A DNA stretch of 64,000 bases from Christiangramia salexigens (GCF_001889005.1 NZ_CP018153.1:964501-1028500); one strand, 5' to 3'. Shown: positions 25,459-34,074, numbered from the stretch's first letter. A program made the numbers and translations. The notes: generated from the sequence alone by a model not told the origin.

Positions 25459-26402
25459 AAGACCTGAGAGTAGTTTTCATGGGAACACCAGACTTTGCTG
25501 TAAAAAGTCTGGAAGCCATCCTGAATGCAGGAATTAAAGTTGTGGGAGTAATCACTGCTCCGGATAAACCAGCCGGAAGAGGTAGAAAATTAAATGAAAG
25601 CGCGGTTAAACAATATGCGGTAAAAAACAATCTAAGAGTATTACAGCCAACTAATCTGAAATCACCGGAATTTCAAAAAGAACTGGAAGAACTTAATCCA
25701 AATGTACAGGTAGTCGTAGCTTTTAGAATGCTTCCTAAATCGGTTTGGAATTATCCGGAATTAGGCACCTTCAATTTACATGCTTCCCTCCTTCCTCAAT
25801 ACCGAGGCGCAGCCCCCATCAACTGGGCTATAATTAATGGAGAAAAATATACAGGAGTATCTACCTTTTTTCTTGATGAAAAAATTGATACCGGCGAAGT
25901 AATACTTCAGGAAAGAATTGAAATAGGCCAAAGTGAGAATGTAGGTTCTTTACACGACCGGTTAATGGAGACCGGCTCAAAACTGGTTGTAACAACTTTG
26001 CACAGCATTGCCAATGAAGAAATAAAGCCGGTTAAGCAGGAGGAGACTGCAGAACTTAAAGACGCCCCTAAGTTAGACCGTGAGAATACTAAGATCGACT
26101 GGAGTGCACCAATAGATGAAGTATTCAATCTCATTCGAGGCCTTAACCCATATCCGGCTGCATGGTGTTTTTTAAAAAATGAGGGAAAGGAACATCGGGT
26201 TAAAATATTTGATGTTGAAAAGCTTGAGATAGAACATGATTTAACAAACGGAAGCGTAAGACTGGAAAATAAGGAATTACGGGTTGCGGCTAAAAATGGA
26301 TTTATCCATATAAAAGAAATTCAGTTGCCAGGTAAAAAAAGAATGGCTACAAAAGCTCTGCTAAATGGATTTACCTTTAGTGAAGATGCCAAAATGCTCT
26401 AA
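25455..26402 (+). CDS. fmt: Methionyl-tRNA formyltransferase
   Basis: Formylates the methionine on initiator tRNA with 10-formyltetrahydrofolate. Of normal length at 315 residues. The N-terminal formyltransferase domain shows FMGTPDFAVKSLEAIL, VITAPDKPAGRGRK, and the catalytic stretch NLHASLLPQYRGAAPINWAIINGE near 108-130 (Asn, His and, further on, Asp in FLDEKIDTGEV). The C-terminal OB-fold domain that grips tRNA follows from about 205. It is translationally coupled to recQ by ATGA overlap. def is not adjacent in this window. Confidence 0.96.
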   Translation: MKDLRVVFMGTPDFAVKSLEAILNAGIKVVGVITAPDKPAGRGRKLNESAVKQYAVKNNLRVLQPTNLKSPEFQKELEELNPNVQVVVAFRMLPKSVWNYPELGTFNLHASLLPQYRGAAPINWAIINGEKYTGVSTFFLDEKIDTGEVILQERIEIGQSENVGSLHDRLMETGSKLVVTTLHSIANEEIKPVKQEETAELKDAPKLDRENTKIDWSAPIDEVFNLIRGLNPYPAAWCFLKNEGKEHRVKIFDVEKLEIEHDLTNGSVRLENKELRVAAKNGFIHIKEIQLPGKKRMATKALLNGFTFSEDAKML

Positions 26403-26506
26403 AGCCTTATTCACGCTGATTTTGTTGCATATTAATAAAAAACAATTATCTTTATTAACAATTCAACCAAGTTATTAACAAATACGGGCTTTTCCCTTGT
26501 CATTAC

Positions 26507-26536
26507 TTGCGTGGACAAGAAATCCGTATAAATTTG
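26507..26536 (+). promoter_or_regulatory. Promoter of the HU gene
   Basis: TTG at 26507-26509, a 19-base spacer and TAAATTTG at 26529-26536 match the Bacteroidota form. The -33 element lies in the centre of a dyad, CTTGTC (26496-26501) and GACAAG (26514-26519). The leader to the ATG at 26588 is about 47 bases. Confidence 0.6.
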
Positions 26537-26587
26537 TATACCAGTTTAACAGAATGTTTAACCAACAATTAATTTAAAATTCAAATT

Positions 26588-26860
26588 ATGAACAAAACAG
26601 ATTTAATCGATGCAATGGCTGAAAATGCTGGAATTTCTAAAGCAGCAGCAAAAAAAGCATTAGAGTCTTTCCTAGAGAACGTTGAAAAATCTCTTAAAAA
26701 GGGAGACCGAGTATCATTAGTAGGATTTGGATCTTGGTCTGTATCTAAAAGAGCCGCTCGTGAAGGTAGAAACCCACAAACCGGAAAAACTATAAAAATT
26801 GCTGCTAAAAATGTAGTGAAATTTAAGGCGGGAGCAGATTTGCAAAAAGCTGTGAACTAA
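26588..26860 (+). CDS. HU-family nucleoid protein
   Basis: Histone-like DNA-bending protein of 90 residues, the standard HU length. The helical dimerisation part ([25 protein letters not shown]) is followed by the [21 protein letters not shown] segment, whose RNPQTG tip carries the proline that intercalates into DNA, and the C-terminal [12 protein letters not shown]. It binds double-stranded DNA without strong sequence preference. The gene stands alone between its own promoter and terminator; AAA-rich codons and the A-rich leader fit high expression. Confidence 0.96.
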   Translation: MNKTDLIDAMAENAGISKAAAKKALESFLENVEKSLKKGDRVSLVGFGSWSVSKRAAREGRNPQTGKTIKIAAKNVVKFKAGADLQKAVN

Positions 26861-26882
26861 TAATTTGCATTAGTAAATTTAT

Positions 26883-26911
26883 AAAGCCTTCTGCAATGAA
26901 GGCTTTTTTTT
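26883..26911 (+). terminator. Rho-independent terminator after HU gene
   Basis: AAAGCCTTC, a TGCAAT loop and GAAGGCTTTTTTTT form a strong hairpin with a T-run, 22 bases after the HU stop. Confidence 0.9.
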
Positions 26912-26979
26912 ATTTAATTTTGGCAATAATATTGCATTATTTATAGGAAATAATTAGTTTAGATAAAAAGACTGCTGCA

Positions 26980-27540
26980 ATGATCGCGTTAAAACCAACC
27001 AAAGGCCATCTTTTAGTCGCAGAACCATCCATTATAGGAGATGTCTCTTTTAATCGTTCTGTAGTACTCCTTGCTGACCATTCTGATAATGGTTCGGTTG
27101 GATTTATCCTGAATAAAATTCTGGATTTCACCCTTAAGGATCTTATTCCCGATGTTAAGGGAAATTTTAAAGTATATAATGGCGGACCAGTAGAGCAGGA
27201 TAATCTTTATTTTATCCATAAGATCCCGGATCTTATTCCCGATAGCATAGAGATAGCTAATGGAATTTATTGGGGTGGCAATTTTGAGGCCGTCATGGAA
27301 CTCATTTCCAAAAACCTCATTACAGATAAGCAGATCAAATTTTTTCTCGGTTATTCTGGCTGGGATGCCAATCAGCTGGAAGAAGAGTTAAGCTCTCATT
27401 CCTGGATCATCACAGTTAACGATGATCAAACCGAACTATTGGAAAAACCGTATAATTCTTTCTGGAAAGATAAAATGCTGGAATTGGGAGGTGAATATAT
27501 GCTCTGGTCAAACTCTCCAGAAAACCCCACCTATAATTAG
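26980..27540 (+). CDS. YqgE/AlgH family protein
   Basis: Product of 186 residues of the UPF0301 (YqgE/AlgH) family, whose biochemical role is not settled. Family landmarks are KPTKGHLLVAEPSI at the start, FNRSVVLLADHSDNGSVGFILNK, VYNGGPVEQDNLYFIHKIPD, and the C-terminal FFLGYSGWDANQLEEELSSHSWI. The last base before the convergent aminotransferase gene is its own stop codon, so the two 3' ends abut without a terminator between them. Confidence 0.92.
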   Translation: MIALKPTKGHLLVAEPSIIGDVSFNRSVVLLADHSDNGSVGFILNKILDFTLKDLIPDVKGNFKVYNGGPVEQDNLYFIHKIPDLIPDSIEIANGIYWGGNFEAVMELISKNLITDKQIKFFLGYSGWDANQLEEELSSHSWIITVNDDQTELLEKPYNSFWKDKMLELGGEYMLWSNSPENPTYN

Positions 27541-28386
27541 TTATCCTAACCTTGCGTGAACGTTTAGCTTGCTTAAAAGCACTTTCGCAACATCATTTTT
27601 AAATTCCTTCTTTCTGTATTTACTAATAGGCTGAATCCCCTGCGCTACGTTAGTTAAAAACAATTCATCTGCTTTTTGCAACTCAAAGGGTGAAATGGAT
27701 GCCTCTTCCAGAGTGTAATCTTCAGTTTTCTTAAGAATATTGAGCAACTGTTTTCGAATAATTCCATTTATGGCACCATCAGAGATTGGTGGAGTTTTAA
27801 TCACCTTGCCTTTTACAAGAAAAATATTTCCATTTAAGGCTTCCACTACACTCTTTTTCTCATTTAAAATAAGACAGTTCGCGTAGGAGTTTTCACGTGC
27901 GTAGATACTTCCTAGAACATTTACCGCCCGATTATTTGATTTAATTGTAGATAATAACCCGCTGTTCACATAATGATCCTTAAAAAGCTCTATCTCATAG
28001 GCATCATCATTTAGAACGTAAAATGAATCCTCCATTGGTTCTGCGGTCACAACATAACCTACCTCCCTTGTCGCAGGAGTATAATAACCTCCATGCTGTC
28101 TATAAACTGCGAAGCGAATTCGGGCTGGAGAATTTTCCAGACCATTGGCTTCGATAATTGCCTTTATCTCTTCCTCTAGAAATTCTGGAGAGAAATTAGA
28201 AGGGATTTCCATTCGCATAATCCTCATAGATGCCATCAACCGGAAATAATGATCCTCCCAGAACATAATTTTACCGCTAATAACCCGAATAGTTTCGAAT
28301 ACTGAATCACCGTAGGCAAAACCTCTGTTTAACACAGATAATTTTGCATTTTCATCTCTTATTATTTTCCCGTCCTGATTGATCAT
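27541..28386 (-). CDS. Class IV PLP aminotransferase or aminodeoxychorismate lyase-like
   Basis: PLP enzyme of the class IV fold, 281 residues. The N-terminal VLNRGFAYGDSVFETIRV is the family start motif. The PLP lysine is in STIKSNNRAVNVLGS near residue 145, and the phosphate-binding glutamate in VVEALNGNIFLVKG. C-terminal residues are TNVAQGIQPI. Candidates are 4-amino-4-deoxychorismate lyase (PabC), branched-chain aminotransferase and D-amino-acid transaminase; the short length and sequence favour PabC-like, without proof. The ATG at 28386 directly abuts the T-run of a hairpin, so there is no ordinary ribosome site. Confidence 0.85.
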   Translation of the reverse strand: MINQDGKIIRDENAKLSVLNRGFAYGDSVFETIRVISGKIMFWEDHYFRLMASMRIMRMEIPSNFSPEFLEEEIKAIIEANGLENSPARIRFAVYRQHGGYYTPATREVGYVVTAEPMEDSFYVLNDDAYEIELFKDHYVNSGLLSTIKSNNRAVNVLGSIYARENSYANCLILNEKKSVVEALNGNIFLVKGKVIKTPPISDGAINGIIRKQLLNILKKTEDYTLEEASISPFELQKADELFLTNVAQGIQPISKYRKKEFKNDVAKVLLSKLNVHARLG

Positions 28387-28419
28387 AAAAAAACCCCGTT
28401 TAAAAACGGGGCAAAGTTA
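28387..28419 (-). terminator. Hairpin terminator overlapping a -7-like box
   Basis: On the minus strand, GCCCCGTT, a short loop, AACGGGG and seven T (28411 to 28387) form a terminator for the START-like gene, and the last T touches the ATG at 28386. Immediately upstream on the same strand TAACTTTG (28419 to 28412) matches the -7 form TAnnTTTG, so a transcript from it would begin inside the hairpin. Confidence 0.7.
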
Positions 28420-28437
28420 AGATTTATAATATGATTT

Positions 28438-28824
28438 TTAAACCGATCCAAGGATCTGTTTAAGATCTGACACCATATTGTCCCAAAGCATTTTCCCTTC
28501 GTCTATTTCATCTTCTTCCGCATAATCGGTAATCATTAGAGAAACGTCTTTGGTGATATCGTCTACCTGAATACGTAGTTCAAAAAAGTATGGAGTATCT
28601 TCATCATCGATCCATTTGAATTTTATACGTTCATCACTTTTCTTACTAATGAGCTTAGCTTTCTCTTCACTTCCTTCCCAGATAAAGGTGAAAAATTCAC
28701 CGCGGGAATTCACGTTATCCGCGTACCATTCGCTTAAACCTGAGGGTGTTGAGATATATTGATATAATAAAGATGGAGAAGCTTGAATAGGAAACTCCAT
28801 TTCGTATTTGATCTTTTCGCTCAT
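28438..28824 (-). CDS. START-like/SRPBCC domain protein
   Basis: Single-domain protein of 128 residues from the ATG at 28824 (MSEKIKYEMEF); an ATG at 28848 would add eight unlikely residues. The SRPBCC fold of the START-like and Aha1-related group is seen in FPIQASPSLLYQYISTPSGLSEWYAD, FTFIWEGSEEKAKL and FKWIDDEDTPYFFELRI. It is strongly acidic at the end (YAEEDEIDEGKMLWDNMV). The family binds lipids or other hydrophobic ligands; the ligand here is unknown. It is common and conserved in Bacteroidota. Confidence 0.8.
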   Translation of the reverse strand: MSEKIKYEMEFPIQASPSLLYQYISTPSGLSEWYADNVNSRGEFFTFIWEGSEEKAKLISKKSDERIKFKWIDDEDTPYFFELRIQVDDITKDVSLMITDYAEEDEIDEGKMLWDNMVSDLKQILGSV

Positions 28825-28906
28825 TTTAAAATAATTAGTTTCGGGCAATATAGATATTAATTGGTAAGATAAAAAGAAATCAAAATAAATATTTTAGAAA
28901 ATAAAG

Positions 28907-28937
28907 TTTGCACCAATACAAATTGTTTTTATATTTG
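28907..28937 (+). promoter_or_regulatory. Promoter of the tRNA-Met gene
   Basis: TTTG at 28907-28910, a 19-base spacer and TATATTTG at 28930-28937 match the Bacteroidota consensus exactly. The primary transcript would begin near 28941, leaving a 5' leader of about 70 bases that has a small hairpin (GCCTT at 28964-28968, AAGGC at 28976-28980). Confidence 0.75.
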
Positions 28938-29013
28938 CACCCGCATTAAGGAAATCACGGGAAGCCTTATATGACAAGGCATACAGTGAAATTTTAAAAT
29001 GTAAATTTTGTAC

Positions 29014-29087
29014 GGCGAGGTAGCTCAGTTGGTTAGAGCGTCGGATTCATAACCCGGAGGTCCCGAGTTCAAATCTCGGTCTCGCTA
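29014..29087 (+). tRNA. tRNA-Met (anticodon CAU)
   Basis: About 74 bases fold as a cloverleaf: acceptor GGCGAGG pairs with TCTCGCT (two G-U pairs), D-arm GCTC/GAGC, anticodon loop TTCATAA with CAT, variable AGGTC, and T-arm CCGAG-TTCAAAT-CTCGG. Discriminator A; the CCA end is not encoded. The three G-C pairs that mark an initiator anticodon stem are not intact and pair 1-72 is formed, so this is an elongator Met tRNA; a CAU tRNA converted to tRNA-Ile2 by lysidine cannot be excluded. The exact first base may be off by one. Confidence 0.95.
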
Positions 29088-29092
29088 CTACT

Positions 29093-29125
29093 AAAAAATC
29101 CCTTCAGTTTTGAAGGGATTTTTTT
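29093..29125 (+). terminator. Rho-independent terminator after tRNA
   Basis: AAAAAATCCCTTCA and TGAAGGGATTTTTTT form a strong hairpin with a T-run a few bases after the tRNA, ending a single-gene tRNA unit. Confidence 0.92.
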
Positions 29126-29436
29126 ATTTATAGCTATAGCTTTCTTTTAATTTTATTATTGCACTCCAATATCTTTCCGTTAGACAGGAAGTCTACTTAT
29201 TTTAAACATTCAGCTTTCTTATTTAGAATCGTTTAAGGCTATAAAATTCTTAATTTAGCTAATAGATATAATTTAAGTAGATTAGAGCTCTAAGTTGTTA
29301 ATTTAACAATGGACAAAATATAATATTACGGCGTTATTATACGACCGACTTAATTTGTTTATAATAACTACTTTAATAAAACCAGCAAAGCCATTGATTA
29401 AACCAAATACCATATCAAATCTGAACCCTACCAGAA
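29126..29436. other. AT-rich intergenic region without recognised gene
   Basis: About 310 very AT-rich bases between the tRNA terminator and the 80-codon gene. I see no open frame of note, no tRNA, no consensus TAnnTTTG promoter with a proper TTTG partner and no repeats. Part of it must hold the promoter of the next gene, but I cannot place it. Confidence 0.5.
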
Positions 29437-29679
29437 ATGAGAGTAAAAGTTTTAAGAAAAGTACGCGCGAACAATCCTATTTATAAGAAAGGGAAACTAT
29501 ATAAATACTACAACCTTACCCCCTGCTATGGTCCTAATTATTACTATGAAAGCGATTGGGTTGAAGACCCCAGAGAATTAAGACCTATCAGAACAAAACT
29601 GATTCTTCAGGAAGCGAAAGAATTATTTGACAGCGCATGGTTTAAATACGAAAGAAAACGCATGATTAGATACGCCTGA
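29437..29679 (+). CDS. Small basic protein, unknown
   Basis: Product of 80 residues, function not recognised. It is basic and Tyr-rich, with KKGKLYKYYNLTPCYGPNYY near residues 18-37 and a helical C-terminal half (TKLILQEAKELFDSAWFKYERKR). There is no signal peptide and no helix of membrane type. It is set between non-coding stretches of about 310 and 120 bases, so it seems monocistronic. Sequence character (clean start, no frame breaks) supports a real gene, but confirmation by conservation is missing; it may be restricted to close relatives. Confidence 0.5.
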   Translation: MRVKVLRKVRANNPIYKKGKLYKYYNLTPCYGPNYYYESDWVEDPRELRPIRTKLILQEAKELFDSAWFKYERKRMIRYA

Positions 29680-29803
29680 TTTTGGTAATTGTAAATATCA
29701 TCACAGATTACCTGACTTTTTTTATAATATAATTCGTACGCGCTATTAGGTATAAAAAAGCCCATTTATCAGCGATTTCTTATATTATCGGCAAACATTT
29801 GCT

Positions 29804-30757
29804 ATGATATATAAAAAGCTTGGTAATACAGACCTGCAAACCCCTCCTATCATTTTTGGAGGGAATGTATTTGGGTGGACGTTGGATGAAAAGGAATCCT
29901 TCCGAATGTTGGACCAACTATTGGATTTGGGCTTTAATATGATAGATACAGCCGATGTATACTCCAGATGGGCTAAAGGTAATCCCGGTGGGGAATCTGA
30001 GAGAATTATCGGTAATTATTTCAAGGCTCGTAATAACAGGGACAAAATCACACTTATCACCAAGGTTGGCTCAAGTATGATCCAGGGCGGAAAAGCAGAT
30101 ATCTCCAGAGATCATATTTTAAAAGCTGCCGAAGATTCTCTTCGCAGATTACAAACCGACCATATAGACCTTTATTTCACCCACAAAGATGATAAAACCA
30201 CTCCTGTAGAAGAGACACTGGGAGCCTATCAAACCTTAATAAAGCAAGGTAAGCTTAGATACATTGGGGCTTCAAATTTATCAGCAGAAAGGTTAAAACT
30301 TTCGCTTGAAGCATCTTCTAACCACAGCCTGCCAAAATATGAAGTTATACAACCGGAATATAATCTCTTGGTTCGGGATAAATTTGAAGGTGAAATCCGT
30401 GATCTGTGCCGCGATTATAATTTAGGTGTTACCGGCTATTTTTCCTTAGCCAGCGGTTTTCTCACTGGTAAATATAAAAGCCTAGATCAGATCTCAGGAA
30501 CCGAACGGGAACGCTTTCTAAAAAATTATTTCAATGATAAAGGTCTTAGAGTTCTTCAAGCTGTAAAAAATATTGCTGAGAAGCATAAGATTTCCGCTTC
30601 AGCGATCGCCTTGAAATGGATCATGCAGAGACCATATATAAGTGCGCCGATCGCCAGCGCTACTAAACCTGAACATCTAAATTCATTTAAGGAAGCCTTA
30701 AAAACCGAACTCGATCAAGAAGACATGCAAAGATTAAATGATATAAGCGCGTATTAG
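29804..30757 (+). CDS. Aldo/keto reductase
   Basis: NADPH-dependent oxidoreductase of 317 residues, TIM-barrel fold. The catalytic tetrad is visible: Asp and Tyr in MIDTADVYSRW near residues 47-57, Lys in TLITKVGSSM and His in DLYFTHKDD. Cofactor residues lie in the C-terminal PIASATKPEHLNS. The N-terminus (MIYKKLGNTDLQTPPIIFGGN) is that of the YajO/YccK-like AKR group. Substrate unknown; it has no metabolic neighbour. The region before its start contains no consensus promoter that I can identify. Confidence 0.93.
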   Translation: MIYKKLGNTDLQTPPIIFGGNVFGWTLDEKESFRMLDQLLDLGFNMIDTADVYSRWAKGNPGGESERIIGNYFKARNNRDKITLITKVGSSMIQGGKADISRDHILKAAEDSLRRLQTDHIDLYFTHKDDKTTPVEETLGAYQTLIKQGKLRYIGASNLSAERLKLSLEASSNHSLPKYEVIQPEYNLLVRDKFEGEIRDLCRDYNLGVTGYFSLASGFLTGKYKSLDQISGTERERFLKNYFNDKGLRVLQAVKNIAEKHKISASAIALKWIMQRPYISAPIASATKPEHLNSFKEALKTELDQEDMQRLNDISAY

Positions 30758-30784
30758 ATCTTTGAACAGAATTAAGGCTTAACC

Positions 30785-32158
30785 TTAATTCTTTAATTTA
30801 AGCTTCAATTCCTCGAAATCTAAATTAGATTGCTCGCCTGTTTTCATGTGCTTTAGGGTAAATTTTCCCTGATTCATTTCCTCTTCACCAGCAAGCACCA
30901 CAAATGGAATATCCCTTTTATCGGCATACTTCATCTGTTTTCCCATTTTTGAAGTATCAGGATAGAGTTCTGCAGTAATAGCTTCAGATCTTAAATTCCT
31001 TACAGCATTCATAGCGTAAAGTGCTTCTTTTTCTCCAAAATTGATAAAAAGCACTTTGGTGTTTTGAGTGACTTTCGCCGGAAACAATCCAAGTTCTTCA
31101 ATAACCAGATAGATCCTGTCCAGCCCAAATGAAATTCCAATTCCACTCATATTCTTTAAACCAAAGATTCCGGTAAGATCATCGTAACGACCACCACCAC
31201 CTATTGAACCCATCTTCACCCCTTCTGGAGCCGAAACTTCATAAATAGCTCCCGTGTAATAATTCAAGCCTCGGGCAAGGGTTACATCAAGGTCTAAATT
31301 TGCAGTTTTTAAAGGCATTGAGTTGATAGCCTCCTGAATAAATTCTAATTCTTCAATTCCCTTCAGACCAATTTCAGAGCTTTCAAGAATAGATTTTATC
31401 CCTTTGATCTTGGCTGCAAAATCACCTTTCAGATTAAAAATAGGCTGTATCCGATCAATGGCCTCTTCAGAAATACCTTTTTCCCGCATTTCTTTTTTAA
31501 CTCCCTCCTCACCTATCTTATCTAATTTATCCAGGGCTACGGTAAAATCGATCAATCTATCTTGTTCCCCGATCACTTCTGCAAAGCCGGCAAGCACCTT
31601 TCTATTATTGATCTTGATCGTCACGCCTTCGAGTCCCAGACTATTAAATACAGAGTCATATAATTGCACAAACTCTACTTCCTGCCATAAACTATTACTT
31701 CCAACCACATCGGCATCACACTGAAAGAATTCTCTAAACCTTCCTTTCTGTGGTCTGTCTGCACGCCAAACCGGCTGGATCTGATATCTTTTGAACGGAA
31801 ACTCTATTTCATTTTGGTGCTGCACCACGTAACGCGCAAAAGGCACCGTTAGATCATACCTAAGCGCTTTTTCACTTATAGACGGTGTAAGCTTTAAACT
31901 GTCTTTATCCTCCAAAGCAGTTTTATCTGCTTTTTTTAGAAAATCTCCCGAATTCAAAATTTTAAAGATCAGGCGGTCACCTTCATCTCCATATTTTCCC
32001 ATTAAGGTTGAAGAATTTTCAAAGCTCGGGGTTTCTATTTGCTGAAAGCCGAATTTTTTAAACTCATTCTGAATGATCTCAAAAATATAATTTCTCTTTG
32101 CGACTTCTTCAGGTGAAAAATCTCTGGTTCCTTTAGGTATGGATGGTTTTTGTGCCAT
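30785..32158 (-). CDS. hisS: Histidyl-tRNA synthetase
   Basis: Class II aminoacyl-tRNA synthetase that charges tRNA-His. The ATG at 32158 (MAQKPSIPKGTRDF) fits the family; a start at 32197 would add 13 residues. Of usual length at 457 residues. Motif 1 region follows IPKGTRDFSPEE; motif 2 is in FREFFQCDADVVG; the histidine-specific loops are LARGLNYYTGAIYEV and GSIGGGGRYDDLTGIFG; motif 3 is in GIGISFGLDRIYL. The anticodon-binding domain occupies the last 100 residues (VLFINFGEKEALYAM). Its 3' end is close to the convergent reductase. Confidence 0.97.
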   Translation of the reverse strand: MAQKPSIPKGTRDFSPEEVAKRNYIFEIIQNEFKKFGFQQIETPSFENSSTLMGKYGDEGDRLIFKILNSGDFLKKADKTALEDKDSLKLTPSISEKALRYDLTVPFARYVVQHQNEIEFPFKRYQIQPVWRADRPQKGRFREFFQCDADVVGSNSLWQEVEFVQLYDSVFNSLGLEGVTIKINNRKVLAGFAEVIGEQDRLIDFTVALDKLDKIGEEGVKKEMREKGISEEAIDRIQPIFNLKGDFAAKIKGIKSILESSEIGLKGIEELEFIQEAINSMPLKTANLDLDVTLARGLNYYTGAIYEVSAPEGVKMGSIGGGGRYDDLTGIFGLKNMSGIGISFGLDRIYLVIEELGLFPAKVTQNTKVLFINFGEKEALYAMNAVRNLRSEAITAELYPDTSKMGKQMKYADKRDIPFVVLAGEEEMNQGKFTLKHMKTGEQSNLDFEELKLKLKN

Positions 32159-32293
32159 GATCGTTTTTAAAAACAGGTTTGTTATTGCAGTTTGCAAATA
32201 TCTTAATTTTTAACCGAACCCAAACAAATTTGAAATTTTAAGTAACAAAGAGATAATTTTATTGTCTAACCCATAAGATCGAAATATAAACTC

Positions 32294-33532
32294 ATGTTTT
32301 CACTCCTTCGGGAAAATATCAGGATTGCTTTAAATTCTATCAGAAATCAATCGCTGCGTACCGTTCTAACAGTCTTAATCATAGCGATAGGGATCACAGC
32401 ACTTGTGGGGATCTTAAGCGCGGTAGCGGCCCTGGAGAATACTATTAGTAAAGATTTCGCATCCATGGGCGCCAACACTTTTAATATTCAGCGTTATGAA
32501 TTCAGAACTCAGAGATTGGGAATTGAAGAACGAAAGGTAAATCCTATTATTAGTTACCGGGAGGTAAAGAATTTTAAAGATAAATTCAAATATCCCCGAA
32601 CCGAAACTGCAATATCTTTTACTGGAACCAATCGCGCAGAAATAAAATTTGAAAACGAAAAGACCGATCCCGAAATAGCTGTTCTGGGAGTTAATGAATT
32701 CTTCCTTGAGAACTCCGGTTTAAAAGTTGAGGATGGCCGCGAATTTAATTTTTTCGATATAGACAATAATAACAACGTAGCCGTAATTGGATCAGATTTC
32801 AAGGATGGCATCTTCAAAGGGCAGGATCCTATTAATAAGACCATAAGTATAAGAGGAGCTAAATTCAAGGTCATTGGAGTTCTGGAATCTAAAGGAAGCA
32901 CCTTCGGAAATAATCAGGACCTTAGGGTTTTCATACCAATACAACATGCCCGTTCAATTTTTTCTCAGCCCAACATCAATTATAGCCTGAGTGTAAAGGT
33001 TACAGATAAAGAGATGCTTGAAGCCGCTCAGGATGAGGCCATAATAACTTTTAGAAATATAAGAGGCTTGAACCCGAAGGAAGAGAATAATTTTGGACTT
33101 GAAAAAAGTGATGACCTCATTAACAGAATCCTTTCTATAACAGGAGCCTTAAATATCGCCGCCTGGATCATCTCTATAATCACCATATTTGGATCTTCCA
33201 TTGCACTGATGAACATCATGCTCGTAACCGTAACCGAAAGAACGAGAGAGATTGGAGTTCGGAAAGCTTTGGGTGCCAAAAATTCGACCATAGCCACCCA
33301 GTTCTTTTTGGAAACCCTGGTAATTGGTCAAATAGGCGGATTAATAGGTATTATTTTAGGTATCCTTATCGGGCTTGGAGTTTCTTCGGCTTTCGACTTT
33401 CAATTCACGACTCCCTGGAAAGCGATATTATGGGCAACTGGTATCACTATAGTAGTAGCGATCCTGGCAGGAAGTTATCCTGCAGCTAAAGCGGCCAAAC
33501 AAGATCCTATAGAAAGCCTTAGATACGAATAA
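32294..33532 (+). CDS. MacB/FtsX-type ABC transporter permease
   Basis: Inner-membrane protein of 412 residues with the MacB layout: helix 1 near 20-45 (SLRTVLTVLIIAIGITALVGILSAVAAL), a large periplasmic core domain at about 50-275, and three C-terminal helices (IAAWIISIITIFGSSIALMNIMLV; TLVIGQIGGLIGIILGILIGLGV; ILWATGITIVVAILAGSYPAAKA). The cytoplasmic coupling motif TERTREIGVRKALGAK is between them. Such permeases drive lipoprotein release, efflux or envelope signalling by mechanotransmission. No ATPase is adjacent; the LolD-like ATPase of this window at 9474 is one possible partner. Confidence 0.9.
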   Translation: MFSLLRENIRIALNSIRNQSLRTVLTVLIIAIGITALVGILSAVAALENTISKDFASMGANTFNIQRYEFRTQRLGIEERKVNPIISYREVKNFKDKFKYPRTETAISFTGTNRAEIKFENEKTDPEIAVLGVNEFFLENSGLKVEDGREFNFFDIDNNNNVAVIGSDFKDGIFKGQDPINKTISIRGAKFKVIGVLESKGSTFGNNQDLRVFIPIQHARSIFSQPNINYSLSVKVTDKEMLEAAQDEAIITFRNIRGLNPKEENNFGLEKSDDLINRILSITGALNIAAWIISIITIFGSSIALMNIMLVTVTERTREIGVRKALGAKNSTIATQFFLETLVIGQIGGLIGIILGILIGLGVSSAFDFQFTTPWKAILWATGITIVVAILAGSYPAAKAAKQDPIESLRYE

Positions 33533-33552
33533 AATAATCGTCTACGATCTAA

Positions 33553-34026
33553 TTAGCCTTGCACCACTTCCTGGAAGTACCGGTAAAGTTCACCTTTAGT
33601 AATATTCGCGCCTTGTTTTATCAAAGCAAAAATATCTTTATTCCTGTCGTCACTTATCGCTTTGGTAGAAGTGTAGATATTCACAGAATCATCCAAAAGA
33701 TTATTCTGTAGCCATGAATAGCCTTCACGGGTAGTAATATCCAATGCTTCATTTTCCACTTTAACAGCTATAAGATTTATAGTCGCAGCAGTTATATTGA
33801 AAAGAAAAATTTGATTTGGAGAAAAGTGCTCTAGGTATTCAACTTTATTTAATACCCCTTCCCAGATAAGATCGCTGAAAATATCCATTTCTTCTTCAGC
33901 TACATCTGGTTTTTCAGTCTTAATCTTCTCCCATTCATCTGCAGTTATAGATTGGGTTGCAAGAAAGTTTATAAACTCCTCATGCATTTCTTCGAACTGC
34001 TCCTTGGTTAATCTGGCGTATTTCAT
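33553..34026 (-). CDS. DUF6495-like protein
   Basis: Product of 157 residues from the ATG at 34026 (MKYARLTKEQFEEMHEEF). A start at 34056 would read through the terminator hairpin of the ribosomal operon, so it is rejected. Acidic and mostly helical at the N-terminus (KTEKPDVAEEEMDIFSDLIWEGVL), with the C-terminal stretch IYTSTKAISDDRNKDIFALIKQGA and KGELYRYFQEVVQ. I recall this as the DUF6495 family of Flavobacteriia; function unknown. It is cytoplasmic and probably transcribed by its own promoter after the terminator. Confidence 0.7.
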   Translation of the reverse strand: MKYARLTKEQFEEMHEEFINFLATQSITADEWEKIKTEKPDVAEEEMDIFSDLIWEGVLNKVEYLEHFSPNQIFLFNITAATINLIAVKVENEALDITTREGYSWLQNNLLDDSVNIYTSTKAISDDRNKDIFALIKQGANITKGELYRYFQEVVQG

Positions 34027-34035
34027 ACTAATTCT

Positions 34036-34074
34036 TAAAAAGAAAAGCCCACTCACAGAATGAGCAGGCTTTTT
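34036..34074 (-). terminator. Terminator of the rpsF-rpsR-rplI operon
   Basis: On the minus strand AAAAGCC and GGCTTTT (34074-34043) close a hairpin whose inner stem pairs CTCA with TGAG, followed by CTTTTT. It is placed 18 bases after the rplI stop. Confidence 0.8.

Noticed and set aside
9474..33532. The LolD-like ATPase (9474) and MacB-like permease (32294) as one transporter
   Set aside because: They are more than 20 kb apart with no shared context; pairing is possible but nothing in the sequence supports it.
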